This document shows, one piece after another, positions 9,396 to 17,832 of a stretch of 33,789 bases of DNA. Each line of letters opens with the position of its first letter. The stretch's first letter is position 1. The translations under genes and the position numbers were made by a program. This stretch comes from Chitinophagaceae bacterium (lineage in GTDB: Bacteria; Bacteroidota; Bacteroidia; Chitinophagales; Chitinophagaceae). The notes under the pieces were generated by a model. That model had not been told where the DNA came from and searched no databases. It saw only the letters and a program-made list of their open reading frames with translations. Where the stretch lies: the NCBI GenBank assembly GCA_947447825.1, contig CANFLL010000046.1, positions 1 to 33,789 of the forward strand, written 5' to 3'.

Positions 9396-10043
9396 TTACT
9401 CTTCGGCTTCTAAAGCCTTAATGTCCTCCATTATTTTTTGCATTTCCAACGCAAGTGTGCCATTATAAATGCCCCTAATCCGCTTTGATTTATCAACCAA
9501 AATAAAATGCTCTGTATGCAAAAACTCGCTGCTATCCTTACTAAAACCAATATCTTCCTCTGCAAAATATGATTGCCTTGCTAGCTTATAAATCTCATTC
9601 TTATTACCCGTTAAGAAATGCCAATTAGTGTTTTTAATCTCATTTCTTGCCTTATACCTTTTTAACACAGGCACACTATCAATCCAAGGGGTAACAGAAT
9701 AGGATAATAAAACAAGGTTTGGATCATCCTTTAAACTGTCACTTACCAGCTTAAAATTTTTTGTCATTACTGGGCAGATGCTGCCACAAGAGGTAAATAT
9801 AAAATTGGCAACATGAATCTTACCCTCAATATCCTTTTGGGTGATTACCTTTTTATCTTGATTAAGAAATGAAAAATCGCCAATTACATGTGGTATCTTT
9901 TCAGCAACACTGTCTTTATTATTAATAAAAACAGGCGTAAAATCAGGCTCGTTGTAATAAGGAAGTTTTAGTACTTCGGGCTTCTTTTCAAAACAACTGA
10001 ACAACAATACACTACTTAACAATAAAAATACTATCCGATACAT
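9396..10043 (-). CDS. SCO1/SenC-family lipoprotein
   Basis: A lipoprotein signal peptide ends in LLFSC (Cys17). The mature part has the thioredoxin-like SCO fold with the copper-binding motif CGSICP (CxxxC) and the conserved distal His in LHTEHFILVD. SCO proteins deliver copper to the CuA site of cytochrome oxidase or act as thiol reductases in the cell envelope. Its start lies 32 bases inside the preceding gene in another frame, which suggests translational coupling. Its presence with a TonB receptor, a YHYH lipoprotein and a LytSR pair points to envelope copper handling, but that is inference from one marker gene. Confidence 0.9.
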   Translation of the reverse strand: MYRIVFLLLSSVLLFSCFEKKPEVLKLPYYNEPDFTPVFINNKDSVAEKIPHVIGDFSFLNQDKKVITQKDIEGKIHVANFIFTSCGSICPVMTKNFKLVSDSLKDDPNLVLLSYSVTPWIDSVPVLKRYKARNEIKNTNWHFLTGNKNEIYKLARQSYFAEEDIGFSKDSSEFLHTEHFILVDKSKRIRGIYNGTLALEMQKIMEDIKALEAEE

Positions 10044-10611
10044 TCTTACAATTTTTAGTGCCTAATAAACCATAACGCTTACCATTTATTATTACATAAT
10101 TGGCTCGTATTTTACCATTCTCATACCACAGCTTTTGAACCCCTTCCTCTTGCCCCTTTACAAAATGTGCCAAATGAAATAGACGCCCATCAATAGTCCA
10201 TTCCTTCATTTCGCCTTCACAAACATCTTTCACCGCTGTAAATTCAAAACGTTTGTTTCCATTAGGCCAATAGGCTATCTGCATTCCATTCTTCTCGCCA
10301 GCCAAATAATGTCTTTCCTCCATCAGTTGTTTGTTTGGATACCACTTTTTGCAATCTCCTTGTAACTGTCCATCTCTATATCCTTCACATAATAGGGTAT
10401 CCTTGTTTTCAGGATTTATTTCGTATAGAAATCCACTAAAGGCAGTATCCCTCCAATAAACAATATCGTTCTTTATGATAATGCCATTGGCAGATTTCAA
10501 AATGAATATTTGGGGAATAACATTTACATCGGATTTAGAAGCTAATTTTTGCATATCCTGCTTACATGAAATCCCCCAAATAAGTAATATGCCAATTAAT
10601 AAATACTTCAT
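10012..10611 (-). CDS. YwqK/MORN-repeat-like lipoprotein
   Basis: The protein has 199 residues with a lipoprotein signal ending in GISC (Cys16). From about residue 75 it carries several tandem MORN-like or YwqK-type repeats of the form GYRDGQLQGDCKKWYPNK, EKNGMQIAYWPNGNKRFE, and KGQEEGVQKLWYENGKIRANY. These beta-hairpin repeats are known from YwqK-family proteins and from Bacteroidota surface proteins, where the function is mostly unknown. The start ATG overlaps the stop of the YHYH gene by one base (TAATG) and its 3' end overlaps the SCO gene by 32 bases, so it belongs to the same translationally coupled operon. Likely an envelope accessory protein; no catalytic role is evident. Confidence 0.8.
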   Translation of the reverse strand: MKYLLIGILLIWGISCKQDMQKLASKSDVNVIPQIFILKSANGIIIKNDIVYWRDTAFSGFLYEINPENKDTLLCEGYRDGQLQGDCKKWYPNKQLMEERHYLAGEKNGMQIAYWPNGNKRFEFTAVKDVCEGEMKEWTIDGRLFHLAHFVKGQEEGVQKLWYENGKIRANYVIINGKRYGLLGTKNCKNVSDSIFIVK

Positions 10612-11390
10612 TATTGCGTTATAGTTCCTGGTGTACCATAAAATCCACTACCGTTCATATAGGGTGCATCTGCTGTAAAATGATAATGATAAATACCATT
10701 TGGATAATCGACCGTTACATGAGTATGGCCATGGTAAGCATCAAGCATACTGGTAGTTACAGTAGTGCCATCTTCCTCTTGAGGCCCATAAACAGGAAAT
10801 CCATCTAAAAGGAAGCCAAGTAAACTTGATTTTGTAGCTTTCACGGTAGTCAAATAAAGTGGTTCCACATGATAATGATACATGCCAGAATTCTGTGGGT
10901 GTCCCCAATATTGATCAAAACTAACAATCTCGCTGCTCAATATTGTATTGGGTGCAGCATACTGATTAAACAAAGCCACCCCATTCAATGCAATACCTAT
11001 TGGCCCCATTGGTGTTGCTGAGTGTGCTGCATTAACTTTAGGGTTTAAGGGAATTTTTATGGTTGCTGATTGCTCCACAATGTTATTTGGATTTTTCTTA
11101 AAAGTATTGCTACCAAATGTAGTTCCGCTAAATGCTTCATATAAAGCACTTGAAGTTGGGTAATACACACTCTTATGGTCGGGCAAATCTTTAGTTTTAA
11201 AAGTTATGTAAGTACCATCACATGTAATACTTGTTGCTCCGTAAATTTTTTTATAAACCGATGGAACGGTATCTGTTGATGTGGCTGATGATGAAGTACT
11301 GCTGCTTTTGCTGCATCCAATAATCCCAATACCTGCAACAAAGGTTGTTGCCATTAACGCACTTGATAAAACCCAAAATTTACTTTTCAT
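10611..11390 (-). CDS. YHYH-domain lipoprotein
   Basis: The 259-residue protein starts with a signal peptide and lipobox IIGC (Cys26), followed by a Ser/Thr-rich linker. The defining motif YHYH appears twice, at residues 171-174 and 234-237, with further His clusters (GHPQNSGMYHYH, DAYHGHTHV). GIALNGVALFN and GFLLDGFPVYGP are typical of the YHYH family (PF14240-like). The His clusters suggest metal binding, but the biochemical role of this family is poorly known. The gene sits second in the operon, 31 bases after the TonB receptor, and the next gene starts at its stop codon. Context with an SCO protein suggests copper or another transition metal. Confidence 0.85.
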   Translation of the reverse strand: MKSKFWVLSSALMATTFVAGIGIIGCSKSSSTSSSATSTDTVPSVYKKIYGATSITCDGTYITFKTKDLPDHKSVYYPTSSALYEAFSGTTFGSNTFKKNPNNIVEQSATIKIPLNPKVNAAHSATPMGPIGIALNGVALFNQYAAPNTILSSEIVSFDQYWGHPQNSGMYHYHVEPLYLTTVKATKSSLLGFLLDGFPVYGPQEEDGTTVTTSMLDAYHGHTHVTVDYPNGIYHYHFTADAPYMNGSGFYGTPGTITQ

Positions 11391-11421
11391 GTAATTTATA
11401 TTTAGTATTTAAAAAACTAGA

Positions 11422-13761
11422 TTAAAACTGAAACTTATAAACCAAATTAGGGAATATTCCTAACTGATAAGTCGTATTTACCGAGTTCTTCTGGTTGTTG
11501 TAGTTATAACCAAACACGTTTTTGTGGTTGGTTATATTCTGAAAATCCAACGAGATAGACTGCGATATTTTTTTATGACTACTATTAAATGTATAGCCAG
11601 CTTTAAGATCCAACCTGAAATAATTAGGGTAATTAGTAGAATAAGCATCCTTAGAATCTACTTCATGCCCAGCAGTTTGTGAAGCAGCTAAATCTATCGG
11701 TGTATAATATCTTCCCCCTGCATTGGTAAACTTAACATCAAGTGCAAACTTATTTCTTCCATCACTGCCCATTTTCCATTCTTTTCCTGCTAAGATATTA
11801 AACACATATTTACTATTAAAAGCTGTATTCCGCTCCACACCATCACTACTTGTATATTTAGAACTATATATAGAAGACGTAAATAAGCCATAAAACCCTT
11901 TGCTGAAAAACTTTTCTATAGTCAATTCTACCCCGTAATTTCTGCCCGTTCCATTATTTACCAAGCTACTTGTTGTATCTGATTTATACGTAGAACCCGT
12001 ATTTAAAATGGAATATGAACTTGAATAACTGGTTACAGGCACATTAAATAAGGATTGATAATACACTTCCGTCTTTATGCGCCAATCTTTTACTGGTTGA
12101 ACATCGTAGCCTAACACAAAGTGATGGCTCTGTGTGAAACCTAGGTTTAAATTGCTAGTGCTGCCACTGCCAATTGCATACATATTTAGTTGCTGCATTT
12201 GCGAATGGAGACCATAACCTACACTAAGACTGCTTTTACTGTTTAAATCATACTTAAAACCCAATCGAGGTTCTAATGATAATGAGTTGTTGTTTAGAAA
12301 TAATTTTTGGGAATGCAATCCTGCATTCATAGTTAGCTTTTCGCTGATTTTGTATTTAGTTTCCACAAAACCCTGAATTAGATTGGTGGTGGTATCCTTA
12401 TTCCAAATCTGATTCCAAGCACTATTCTCGTTTTTTCTAGCTCTGTAATATAAACTCACGCCCAACAATTCATCCTGAATGCCTATTTTAATAAAAAGTT
12501 TCGAGCTGATTTTAGCGTTGTAAGTACTACTGAAATTATACCCTGTTTTTGAGTAATTGTTGTTTTCCCCTTCATAAGTAGTCGTACTCATAGGAAGAAA
12601 ATTAGATGTTGTTTGGTTTGTTTTAGAATAATTGATGCCAATGGTAGAACTTAAAAAAGAATTGCTGTTTAATTGTTTGAAATGATTAATGCCGGCAATG
12701 CCAATAGTACTCACAAAGTCTGTGTTTCCGTTGCCGCCATACAATGAACCTGAATTACCACCCGTTAAAGAAATAGAACTTTTTGCCAGCAAGCCAAACA
12801 TCGAAAACTTACCAAACTTAGTAGTTCCACTATTTATTTTAAAAGACAAATCTTGGTACGATGGCAACGAATTAGTGCCAATATTAATGCCAGCAGCCTG
12901 TGCCAAACCTGCCACAGAATAACGATAACCCACTAAGTAAGATGAGCCATTGTTTTTACTGATTGGTCCTTCGGTGGTTGCTTCCATCCCTGTTATCAAT
13001 CCAAATTGAAGCGTTGTTTCTCTTTTCTGACTATTTCCACTTCTAAAACCCAAATCGAAAACACCAGAAACAGCATTGCCATATTCTGCAGGGAAAGCAG
13101 AAGTAAAGAAATCGGAACTCTTTAATAAGTTAGTATTCAAGGCACTTACAGCCCCACCCGTTGTGCCAATGGAGGCAAAATGGTTGGGGTTAGTTACATT
13201 CATCCCATCTATCCGCCACAACACACCCGTAGGAGAATTGCCTCTTATCACTATATCATTTCGGCTATCATCGGGCGTGCTTACGCCAGCGAAGTTTGCT
13301 GCCAAACGGGCAGGGTCGCTCCTGCCTCCTGCATACCTGTTCACTTCATCCATAGAAAAAGTTCTTGCACTAACTGTAGCAAATTTGTTAATAGTGCTAG
13401 CCTTATTTGAGCCAGTTACCACAACCTCATTTAGGTGTTTATATTCATCCTCCAAAGTAATTTCTTGTATCACTTCCTTGCCAGAAGTCACCGTAATGTT
13501 TGGAATAATAAGCGGCTTGTATCCCACAAAACTGATGCTGATATCGTAATTGCCGGGGGCTACTTCTGTAAATGTATAATTGCCTTTAGCGTCAGTTTGG
13601 GTGGTTTTCTTTGTATTGCCACTTATCAATTCAAGGGTTGCATTTGCCAAAGGCACTTGTAATAATTTATCTAGTACTACCCCACGAATATTTTGTTTGT
13701 TGCTTTGAGAAGTAGCAAACAGAGAGCTGATAAGTGCAAAAAACAAAAGGCATTTTTTCAT
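11422..13761 (-). CDS. TonB-dependent receptor with carboxypeptidase-regulatory-like N-terminus
   Basis: The 779-residue outer-membrane protein has a signal peptide (to about residue 18) and a CarboxypepD_reg-like beta-sandwich (about 22-108, IRGVVLDKLLQVPLANATLEL). The plug region includes NDIVIRGNSPTGVLWRIDGM, and a long beta-barrel follows that ends in an aromatic C-terminus (YKFQF). Such receptors import scarce ligands with TonB energy. It is the first gene of the run receptor - YHYH - YwqK-like - SCO-like - LytS - LytTR, and its promoter region holds a paired direct repeat. No SusD partner gene follows, so polysaccharide uptake is less likely. A metal chelate such as copper is a reasonable guess from context. 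Receptor identity is certain; the ligand is not. Confidence 0.92.
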   Translation of the reverse strand: MKKCLLFFALISSLFATSQSNKQNIRGVVLDKLLQVPLANATLELISGNTKKTTQTDAKGNYTFTEVAPGNYDISISFVGYKPLIIPNITVTSGKEVIQEITLEDEYKHLNEVVVTGSNKASTINKFATVSARTFSMDEVNRYAGGRSDPARLAANFAGVSTPDDSRNDIVIRGNSPTGVLWRIDGMNVTNPNHFASIGTTGGAVSALNTNLLKSSDFFTSAFPAEYGNAVSGVFDLGFRSGNSQKRETTLQFGLITGMEATTEGPISKNNGSSYLVGYRYSVAGLAQAAGINIGTNSLPSYQDLSFKINSGTTKFGKFSMFGLLAKSSISLTGGNSGSLYGGNGNTDFVSTIGIAGINHFKQLNSNSFLSSTIGINYSKTNQTTSNFLPMSTTTYEGENNNYSKTGYNFSSTYNAKISSKLFIKIGIQDELLGVSLYYRARKNENSAWNQIWNKDTTTNLIQGFVETKYKISEKLTMNAGLHSQKLFLNNNSLSLEPRLGFKYDLNSKSSLSVGYGLHSQMQQLNMYAIGSGSTSNLNLGFTQSHHFVLGYDVQPVKDWRIKTEVYYQSLFNVPVTSYSSSYSILNTGSTYKSDTTSSLVNNGTGRNYGVELTIEKFFSKGFYGLFTSSIYSSKYTSSDGVERNTAFNSKYVFNILAGKEWKMGSDGRNKFALDVKFTNAGGRYYTPIDLAASQTAGHEVDSKDAYSTNYPNYFRLDLKAGYTFNSSHKKISQSISLDFQNITNHKNVFGYNYNNQKNSVNTTYQLGIFPNLVYKFQF

Positions 13762-13824
13762 TAAAGACTCATTAGTTGATAGCGTAAAACTAATTATCCA
13801 TCATGATCTTACTTTTATTAAACT

Positions 13825-13855
13825 GGTTGAGTTGTTGAAATAATGGGTTGAGTTG
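13825..13855 (-). promoter_or_regulatory. Candidate LytTR-binding direct repeat
   Basis: GGTTGAGTTG occurs at 13825-13834 and again, identical, at 13846-13855, a period of 21 bases (two helical turns), which is the geometry known for LytTR regulators. On the transcribed strand it reads CAACTCAACC. It lies 64-94 bases upstream of the receptor start codon. A weak -7-like TAGTTTTA lies at about 13784-13791, placing the repeats where an activator would bind. The word was not found elsewhere in the window. Confidence 0.55.
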
Positions 13856-14075
13856 ATATTTAAAACAAAAGCTTCAACAAAAAAATTTGGTAACTCTTCA
13901 GGGATTATTTACCATTAAGTACGCTAGCGAAAAAACAAAGAACACAAAGGTTTAGAGTCCTCAACTGATAGTTCTAAACAAATAATACAACATAATCCTT
14001 GTGTTCTTGGTGAAAACCTGTATTCCTTGTGGTTAAATATCTTTGAGGAATAACGTACATTTTCAACGATAACAC

Positions 14076-14109
14076 AAACAAAAAGAGACCTCCCAATTGG
14101 GCGGCCTCT
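14076..14109 (-). terminator. Rho-independent terminator
   Basis: A near-palindrome (14084-14109) centred on CCCAATTGGG with outer arms AGAG/CTCT forms a strong stem on the minus strand, followed there by a T-rich run. It probably ends transcripts from the gene at 14329-15009, about 220 bases upstream on that strand. Confidence 0.65.
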
Positions 14110-14328
14110 GTTACTTATTAAGTAGGAAGTGTGAAACAAACACCCCTTTTATACGCCCATCATTATGTGTTTAAAGTACAACGTTTTACCTGAATTACTT
14201 TCCCCTTTCCAACTTCTTTGCGACTAGCTTTTTGGTCTTTGCGGTAAAATACCCTCCATAATTATATTAATAATAAGGACGTTTATATTCATTCATCAAC
14301 TAATAACTTAAAACTTAGTACGTACGCT

Positions 14329-15009
14329 TTACACTTGAAATTTTATTACATTACTATAAATGCTCACCCCTGCAGCACTCGTAACCACACAAACACATTG
14401 CATTTTTACACCTGCGGGCAAGCCAGTAACCAATTCTTCTTTTTTGCCAGTAACACAAAATAATCGAATAGCAGGATCGGTGCAAAACATCAAATCGCCA
14501 CTGCGAGTGATGGTATCCAAATCGGAACCGATGATGTAGGTGATTGTAGAATGATTTGTTGTAATGCTTTTTGTTTCCACATGAAGCAACACAGAACCTG
14601 CTTGCTTTTGGGGAGTGAAATCCAATGCTGGTTGTCCGTTAATAGCACCCGGTGAAGATTCTGCTTTTGTGGCATCGAAGCCAGATGAAACAATAATAAC
14701 TGAATCACCATTAGCAATCAAATCAACAAGATCGGCCCAGTTATCAATAAATTTTTCAGCCGCCCCTTCTGCTTTTGACACTGCATCAGCCGTTCCGTCG
14801 CCCCCATTTGCTGCGGCATTCAGGGCAGTGGTGATTGCATTGATTTTTGCTAATCCAAGTAGATAAGTGAAAACCAAAGAGGGATTAATGAAGATGCTTC
14901 CCGTAGCCGACATTTTACCATGAATCTTTAGGAACATGATTACTTTCTTCTCTGGAGATAAGTGTTTGTAATTTCTAGCAACATTTTGTCTTCTTTGCAT
15001 AACAATCAT
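14329..15009 (-). CDS. Hypothetical protein
   Basis: I do not recognise a characterised family. The protein has 226 residues with a basic N-terminus (MQRRQNVARNYKHLSPEKK), no signal peptide and no membrane segment. The middle is Ala/Asp-rich and helical (about 55-100), and the C-terminal half is beta-rich and ends in VVTSAAGVSIYSNVIKFQV, resembling a fibronectin-type-III-like sheet. The general plan (basic start, helical spacer, FnIII-like end) resembles a family of about 200-residue unknown proteins in Bacteroidota. Codon use looks like that of its neighbours. A second Met at residue 4 is an alternative start. It lies just upstream of the first 62-bp repeat array, transcribed away from it. 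Confidence 0.7.
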   Translation of the reverse strand: MIVMQRRQNVARNYKHLSPEKKVIMFLKIHGKMSATGSIFINPSLVFTYLLGLAKINAITTALNAAANGGDGTADAVSKAEGAAEKFIDNWADLVDLIANGDSVIIVSSGFDATKAESSPGAINGQPALDFTPQKQAGSVLLHVETKSITTNHSTITYIIGSDLDTITRSGDLMFCTDPAIRLFCVTGKKEELVTGLPAGVKMQCVCVVTSAAGVSIYSNVIKFQV

Positions 15010-15136
15010 TTTATTGATGAAACACGAAACTAACCTTAACCAATCACAACCCGCTCAACTATAACTTTATTTGAAAAAGTTGTTTGTCCTAACTTAAAAG
15101 GCTTTTCGTTTTAGTTAATTTATAGCCTGAAAAAGG

Positions 15137-15185
15137 GCAATGACAGCACTCTTTTACATAAAGTCAGCACGCTTTTAGTAAATCC
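15137..15185 (+). repeat. Conserved leader of 62-bp repeat array 1
   Basis: This 49-base stretch starts GCAATGACAGCACTCTTTT and recurs at 25215-25263, in front of the second array, with three differences over the first 46 bases. Inside it, GACAGCAC and GTCAGCAC are 21 bases apart, both followed by CTTTTA-like words, so it shares the 21-base spacing of the array itself. Confidence 0.85.
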
Positions 15186-15433
15186 GGACCAGACTTGTAC
15201 CAATCCGGTCCAGACTACTATCAATCTTGTCCGGTTTTGGCGAAACTGGACCAGTCTTGTACCAATCCGGTCCAGACTACTACAAATCTTGTCCGGTTTT
15301 GATGAAACTGGACCAGTCTTGTACCAATCCGGTCCAGACTACTACCAATCTTGTCCGGTTTTGGCGAAACTGGACCAGTCTTGTACCAATCCGGTCCAGA
15401 CTACCACCAATCTTGTCCGGTTTTGGTGAAAGA
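15186..15433 (+). repeat. 62-bp tandem repeat array 1 (four copies)
   Basis: Units begin with GGACCAG at 15186, 15248, 15310 and 15372, exactly 62 bases apart. Counting from CTGGACC, each unit splits into sub-units of 21, 21 and 20 bases that start CTGGACCAG, CCGGTCCAG and CTTGTCCGG. CTGGACC and GGTCCAG can pair across a 16-base loop, and GTCCGGTTT can pair with AAACTGGAC with one wobble, so alternative hairpins are possible. The unit length is not a multiple of three and no protein is expected. There are no variable spacers, so it is not CRISPR. The array ends about 120 bases before the ATPase gene. Confidence 0.95.
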
Positions 15434-15554
15434 GAGTTGACTTTTGTAATTAATAAAATCTGGTATAGATGGGTTACCTTATTTTTGAAAATAATTACTT
15501 GTAGTTTGTAATTGAGGAATAATGTCACTGCAAGAAAAAGTATAAAGAAGGAAA

Positions 15555-16955
15555 ATGATAACATACATCAAAATAAATGGCTTTAAATCTTTTCAGGAAT
15601 TTGAAATGGAGTTTACGCCACTAACCGTTGTTGCAGGCACAAATGCATCTGGAAAAAGCAACCTTTTTGATGCATTAAAGTTGTTATCCAGGCTAGCAGA
15701 ATCTGATTTAAAAACCGCCTTTTCTGACCAAAGAGGCGACCCCATAGAATTGTTTACTAAACTTGAAGATGATTTATACGTAAACGAGATGGAATTTAAA
15801 GTAGAAATGCTTTTAAATCGAAATATTAAAGACAATTGGGGTGGGGACGAACAATTGAATAATACACGTTTACGCTATCGCTTAGTAATTGAGCGGAAAA
15901 ATAATAAATTAGGATTTGAGGATTTGTACATTAAACATGAAAGCTTAGAAAAAATAAGACCTGACGAAGATGGTTGGATAAAAAAATTTAAACAAGCAAA
16001 AGAACTTTCCCGTAGTCTGAAAGGAGGCGGATCTAGAGAGGCATTTATTCAAACATTAGAAGAAGGAGCTAATACTGCAATCACCATTCGAATCAGACAG
16101 GATGGTAAACAAGGAGGAAAATCAACCCCAGCAAATACGATAACTCAAACTGTTTTAGGAGGGATTGTGAATGTGGACTTTAGGCATGTATTTGCTGTGA
16201 AAGAAGAAATGCGTTCATGGAAATTTCTGCAACTCAATCCTGAAGATTTAAGAGAGCCGACCAAGCAGGAACCTGGCATAAAGGATCAAATTACCACAAC
16301 TGGTAAAAATCTTGCCGCTACATTGTTTAGAATCAGCCAATCTGACAAGTACGTTCTGAAAGAAATGTCTAGGAAGTTAAATTCCTTTTTACCCAATTTT
16401 ATAGAGATTGATGTTTATGATGATAAGCCAAACCGACAATTTATTATTAAACTAAAAGGTATTGATGGAAAAGAATATTCATCAAGAGTGCTTTCAGAAG
16501 GAACATTGAGACTATTAGCATTATGCATCTTGGAAAGTGATGATAAGCATAGTGGGTTACTATGCTTTGAAGAACCTGAAAATGGCATACATCCATTTAG
16601 GATAAAGTCTATGTTGCAACTATTGAAAGATTTGACCACAGACTTTACGGAAGAAGATTTGCCTTTAAGGCAAGTAATAGTTAATACCCACTCTTCAATA
16701 TTGGTAAGAGAAATAGTTAAATGGGAAAATGACATAAATGTTTCTATTCATTTCTCTGCAATGAGGACAAAGCTGGTAGAAATTGAAGGAAAGAAACGCC
16801 GTTTAAGTATTACTAAAATATTGCAAGCAACAAAGGAGAAAGTCGCCCAGCCTACAATACCCTATTCAGAACAGGATAGAAAATTATCTATTGCATCAAT
16901 AAATGAATATCTAGAATCAGATAATTCTGAAGAATCCAGTTTTATAAAAGACTAA
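15555..16955 (+). CDS. AAA/ABC-type ATPase (AAA_21, OLD/AbiL-like), candidate defence gene
   Basis: The 466-residue protein starts ITYIKINGFKSFQEFEMEF, typical of SMC/RecF/OLD-like ATPases. Walker A is GTNASGKSN (28-36, K34). The ABC signature LSEGTLRLLALC lies near residue 312, Walker B LLCFEEPENGIHP near 335, and a His switch VNTHSS near 376. The DNA between Walker A and the signature encodes the usual helical insert. It lacks the C-terminal TOPRIM domain of true OLD or GajA proteins, but the next gene, two bases downstream, looks like a separate TOPRIM-type protein. That two-gene layout recalls AbiL/RloAB-like anti-phage pairs. The ATG at 15555 gives a complete N-terminal strand. The repeat array lies directly upstream. 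Confidence 0.88.
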   Translation: MITYIKINGFKSFQEFEMEFTPLTVVAGTNASGKSNLFDALKLLSRLAESDLKTAFSDQRGDPIELFTKLEDDLYVNEMEFKVEMLLNRNIKDNWGGDEQLNNTRLRYRLVIERKNNKLGFEDLYIKHESLEKIRPDEDGWIKKFKQAKELSRSLKGGGSREAFIQTLEEGANTAITIRIRQDGKQGGKSTPANTITQTVLGGIVNVDFRHVFAVKEEMRSWKFLQLNPEDLREPTKQEPGIKDQITTTGKNLAATLFRISQSDKYVLKEMSRKLNSFLPNFIEIDVYDDKPNRQFIIKLKGIDGKEYSSRVLSEGTLRLLALCILESDDKHSGLLCFEEPENGIHPFRIKSMLQLLKDLTTDFTEEDLPLRQVIVNTHSSILVREIVKWENDINVSIHFSAMRTKLVEIEGKKRRLSITKILQATKEKVAQPTIPYSEQDRKLSIASINEYLESDNSEESSFIKD

Positions 16956-16957
16956 CA

Positions 16958-17620
16958 ATGACAGTGCAATTATTTATAGGGTTATATTCTGAAGGAACTA
17001 CTGATTTTAGATTTCTAGAAAGCATAGTAGAGCGTACATTTTGGGATGTAGGGATGGATTGTAATACAACAATAGAAATATTTGTTCATCAAATAAAAAT
17101 CAATAAAACTGGCCTAGATTTTACAGAACAGCTTTTAGCGGCAGCAAAGAAAGGAACTGATGATTTTGGTATTTCTGTGCTATGCGTTCATACTGATTCC
17201 GACGCAACAAAGGATACTCTTGCTTTTGCCAAAATAAACAATGCAATCAAAACATTGCATGCACAAGGGGATGACTTTTGCAAATTAGTCACTGCCATTG
17301 TTCCTATACAAATGATAGAATCTTGGATGCTTGCAGACAAGGAGTTGCTTAAAAGTGAAATTGGAACTGAAAAAACTGATAATGATTTAGGAATATCACG
17401 AACACCTGAAAGTATTGCAGACCCTAAAACTGTAATTGAAAATGCAATAAAAATAGCTAGGGAAGAGTTGCCTAAAAGAAGGAGAAGGGAACTCACAATA
17501 GGTGAACTTTATTCACCTATTGGCAGTAAAATTAGTATTGAGAGCTTAAGCCGTCTTTCTTCATTTCAAAAGTTTAAAACCGCAATAACTGATACATTTA
17601 AACAACTCAATTACTTATAA
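16958..17620 (+). CDS. TOPRIM-like (DUF4276/RloB-type) partner of the ATPase
   Basis: The 220-residue protein starts with a beta-strand followed by SEGTTDFRF (E12). CVHTDSDA (D80, D82) then supplies an E...DxD acidic set as in TOPRIM nuclease domains and DUF4276/RloB-like proteins. A later PIQMIESWMLAD segment is typical of this group, where it follows the metal site, and the C-terminus is helical with a basic KRRRRE patch. The start codon is two bases after the ATPase stop, so the genes are translationally coupled. The pair is inferred to be an ATP-regulated nuclease system that acts against phage or other foreign DNA, by analogy with OLD, Gabija and AbiL. The exact family name is less certain than the architecture. 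Confidence 0.75.
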   Translation: MTVQLFIGLYSEGTTDFRFLESIVERTFWDVGMDCNTTIEIFVHQIKINKTGLDFTEQLLAAAKKGTDDFGISVLCVHTDSDATKDTLAFAKINNAIKTLHAQGDDFCKLVTAIVPIQMIESWMLADKELLKSEIGTEKTDNDLGISRTPESIADPKTVIENAIKIAREELPKRRRRELTIGELYSPIGSKISIESLSRLSSFQKFKTAITDTFKQLNYL

Positions 17621-17832
17621 TCTTTCCTCCAATTTATTATTTTCTTTTTCTCCATTACTTGAATTGACAATTCTAACTCAATTCAAGCTATAAATGAATT
17701 TTCTATAAACATACAAAAAGAGAAAACCACCAATCCTGATTTAAGCTATTATTCTTGCAAACACTAACACACATATAAAAGGATTTTCATTGTGGCACTC
17801 GTTTAATCATTACTATAATTTAGTTTTGCCCA

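Larger units (their letters stand above)
13762..14328. other. Intergenic region
   Basis: It holds the operon control region (13825-13855) on one side and a minus-strand terminator (14076-14109) on the other. Between them, phrases such as CTTGTGTTCTTGGTGAAAACC and CCTTGTGGTTAAATATC look like degenerate dispersed intergenic repeats. An open frame at 13924-14139 (minus) crosses the terminator and was not called. Confidence 0.5.

Noticed and set aside
13924-14139. Open frame of 71 codons on the minus strand
   Set aside because: It runs through a terminator hairpin and dispersed intergenic repeat phrases, and its composition is not protein-like.
15137-15433. CRISPR array
   Set aside because: The copies are contiguous and nearly identical with no variable spacers, and no cas genes are present; the same holds for 25215-25585.
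15227-15564. Open frames through the first 62-bp array on both strands
   Set aside because: The unit is not a multiple of three, so the frames change from copy to copy, and they have no start signals or neighbours. The openness comes from the repeat.
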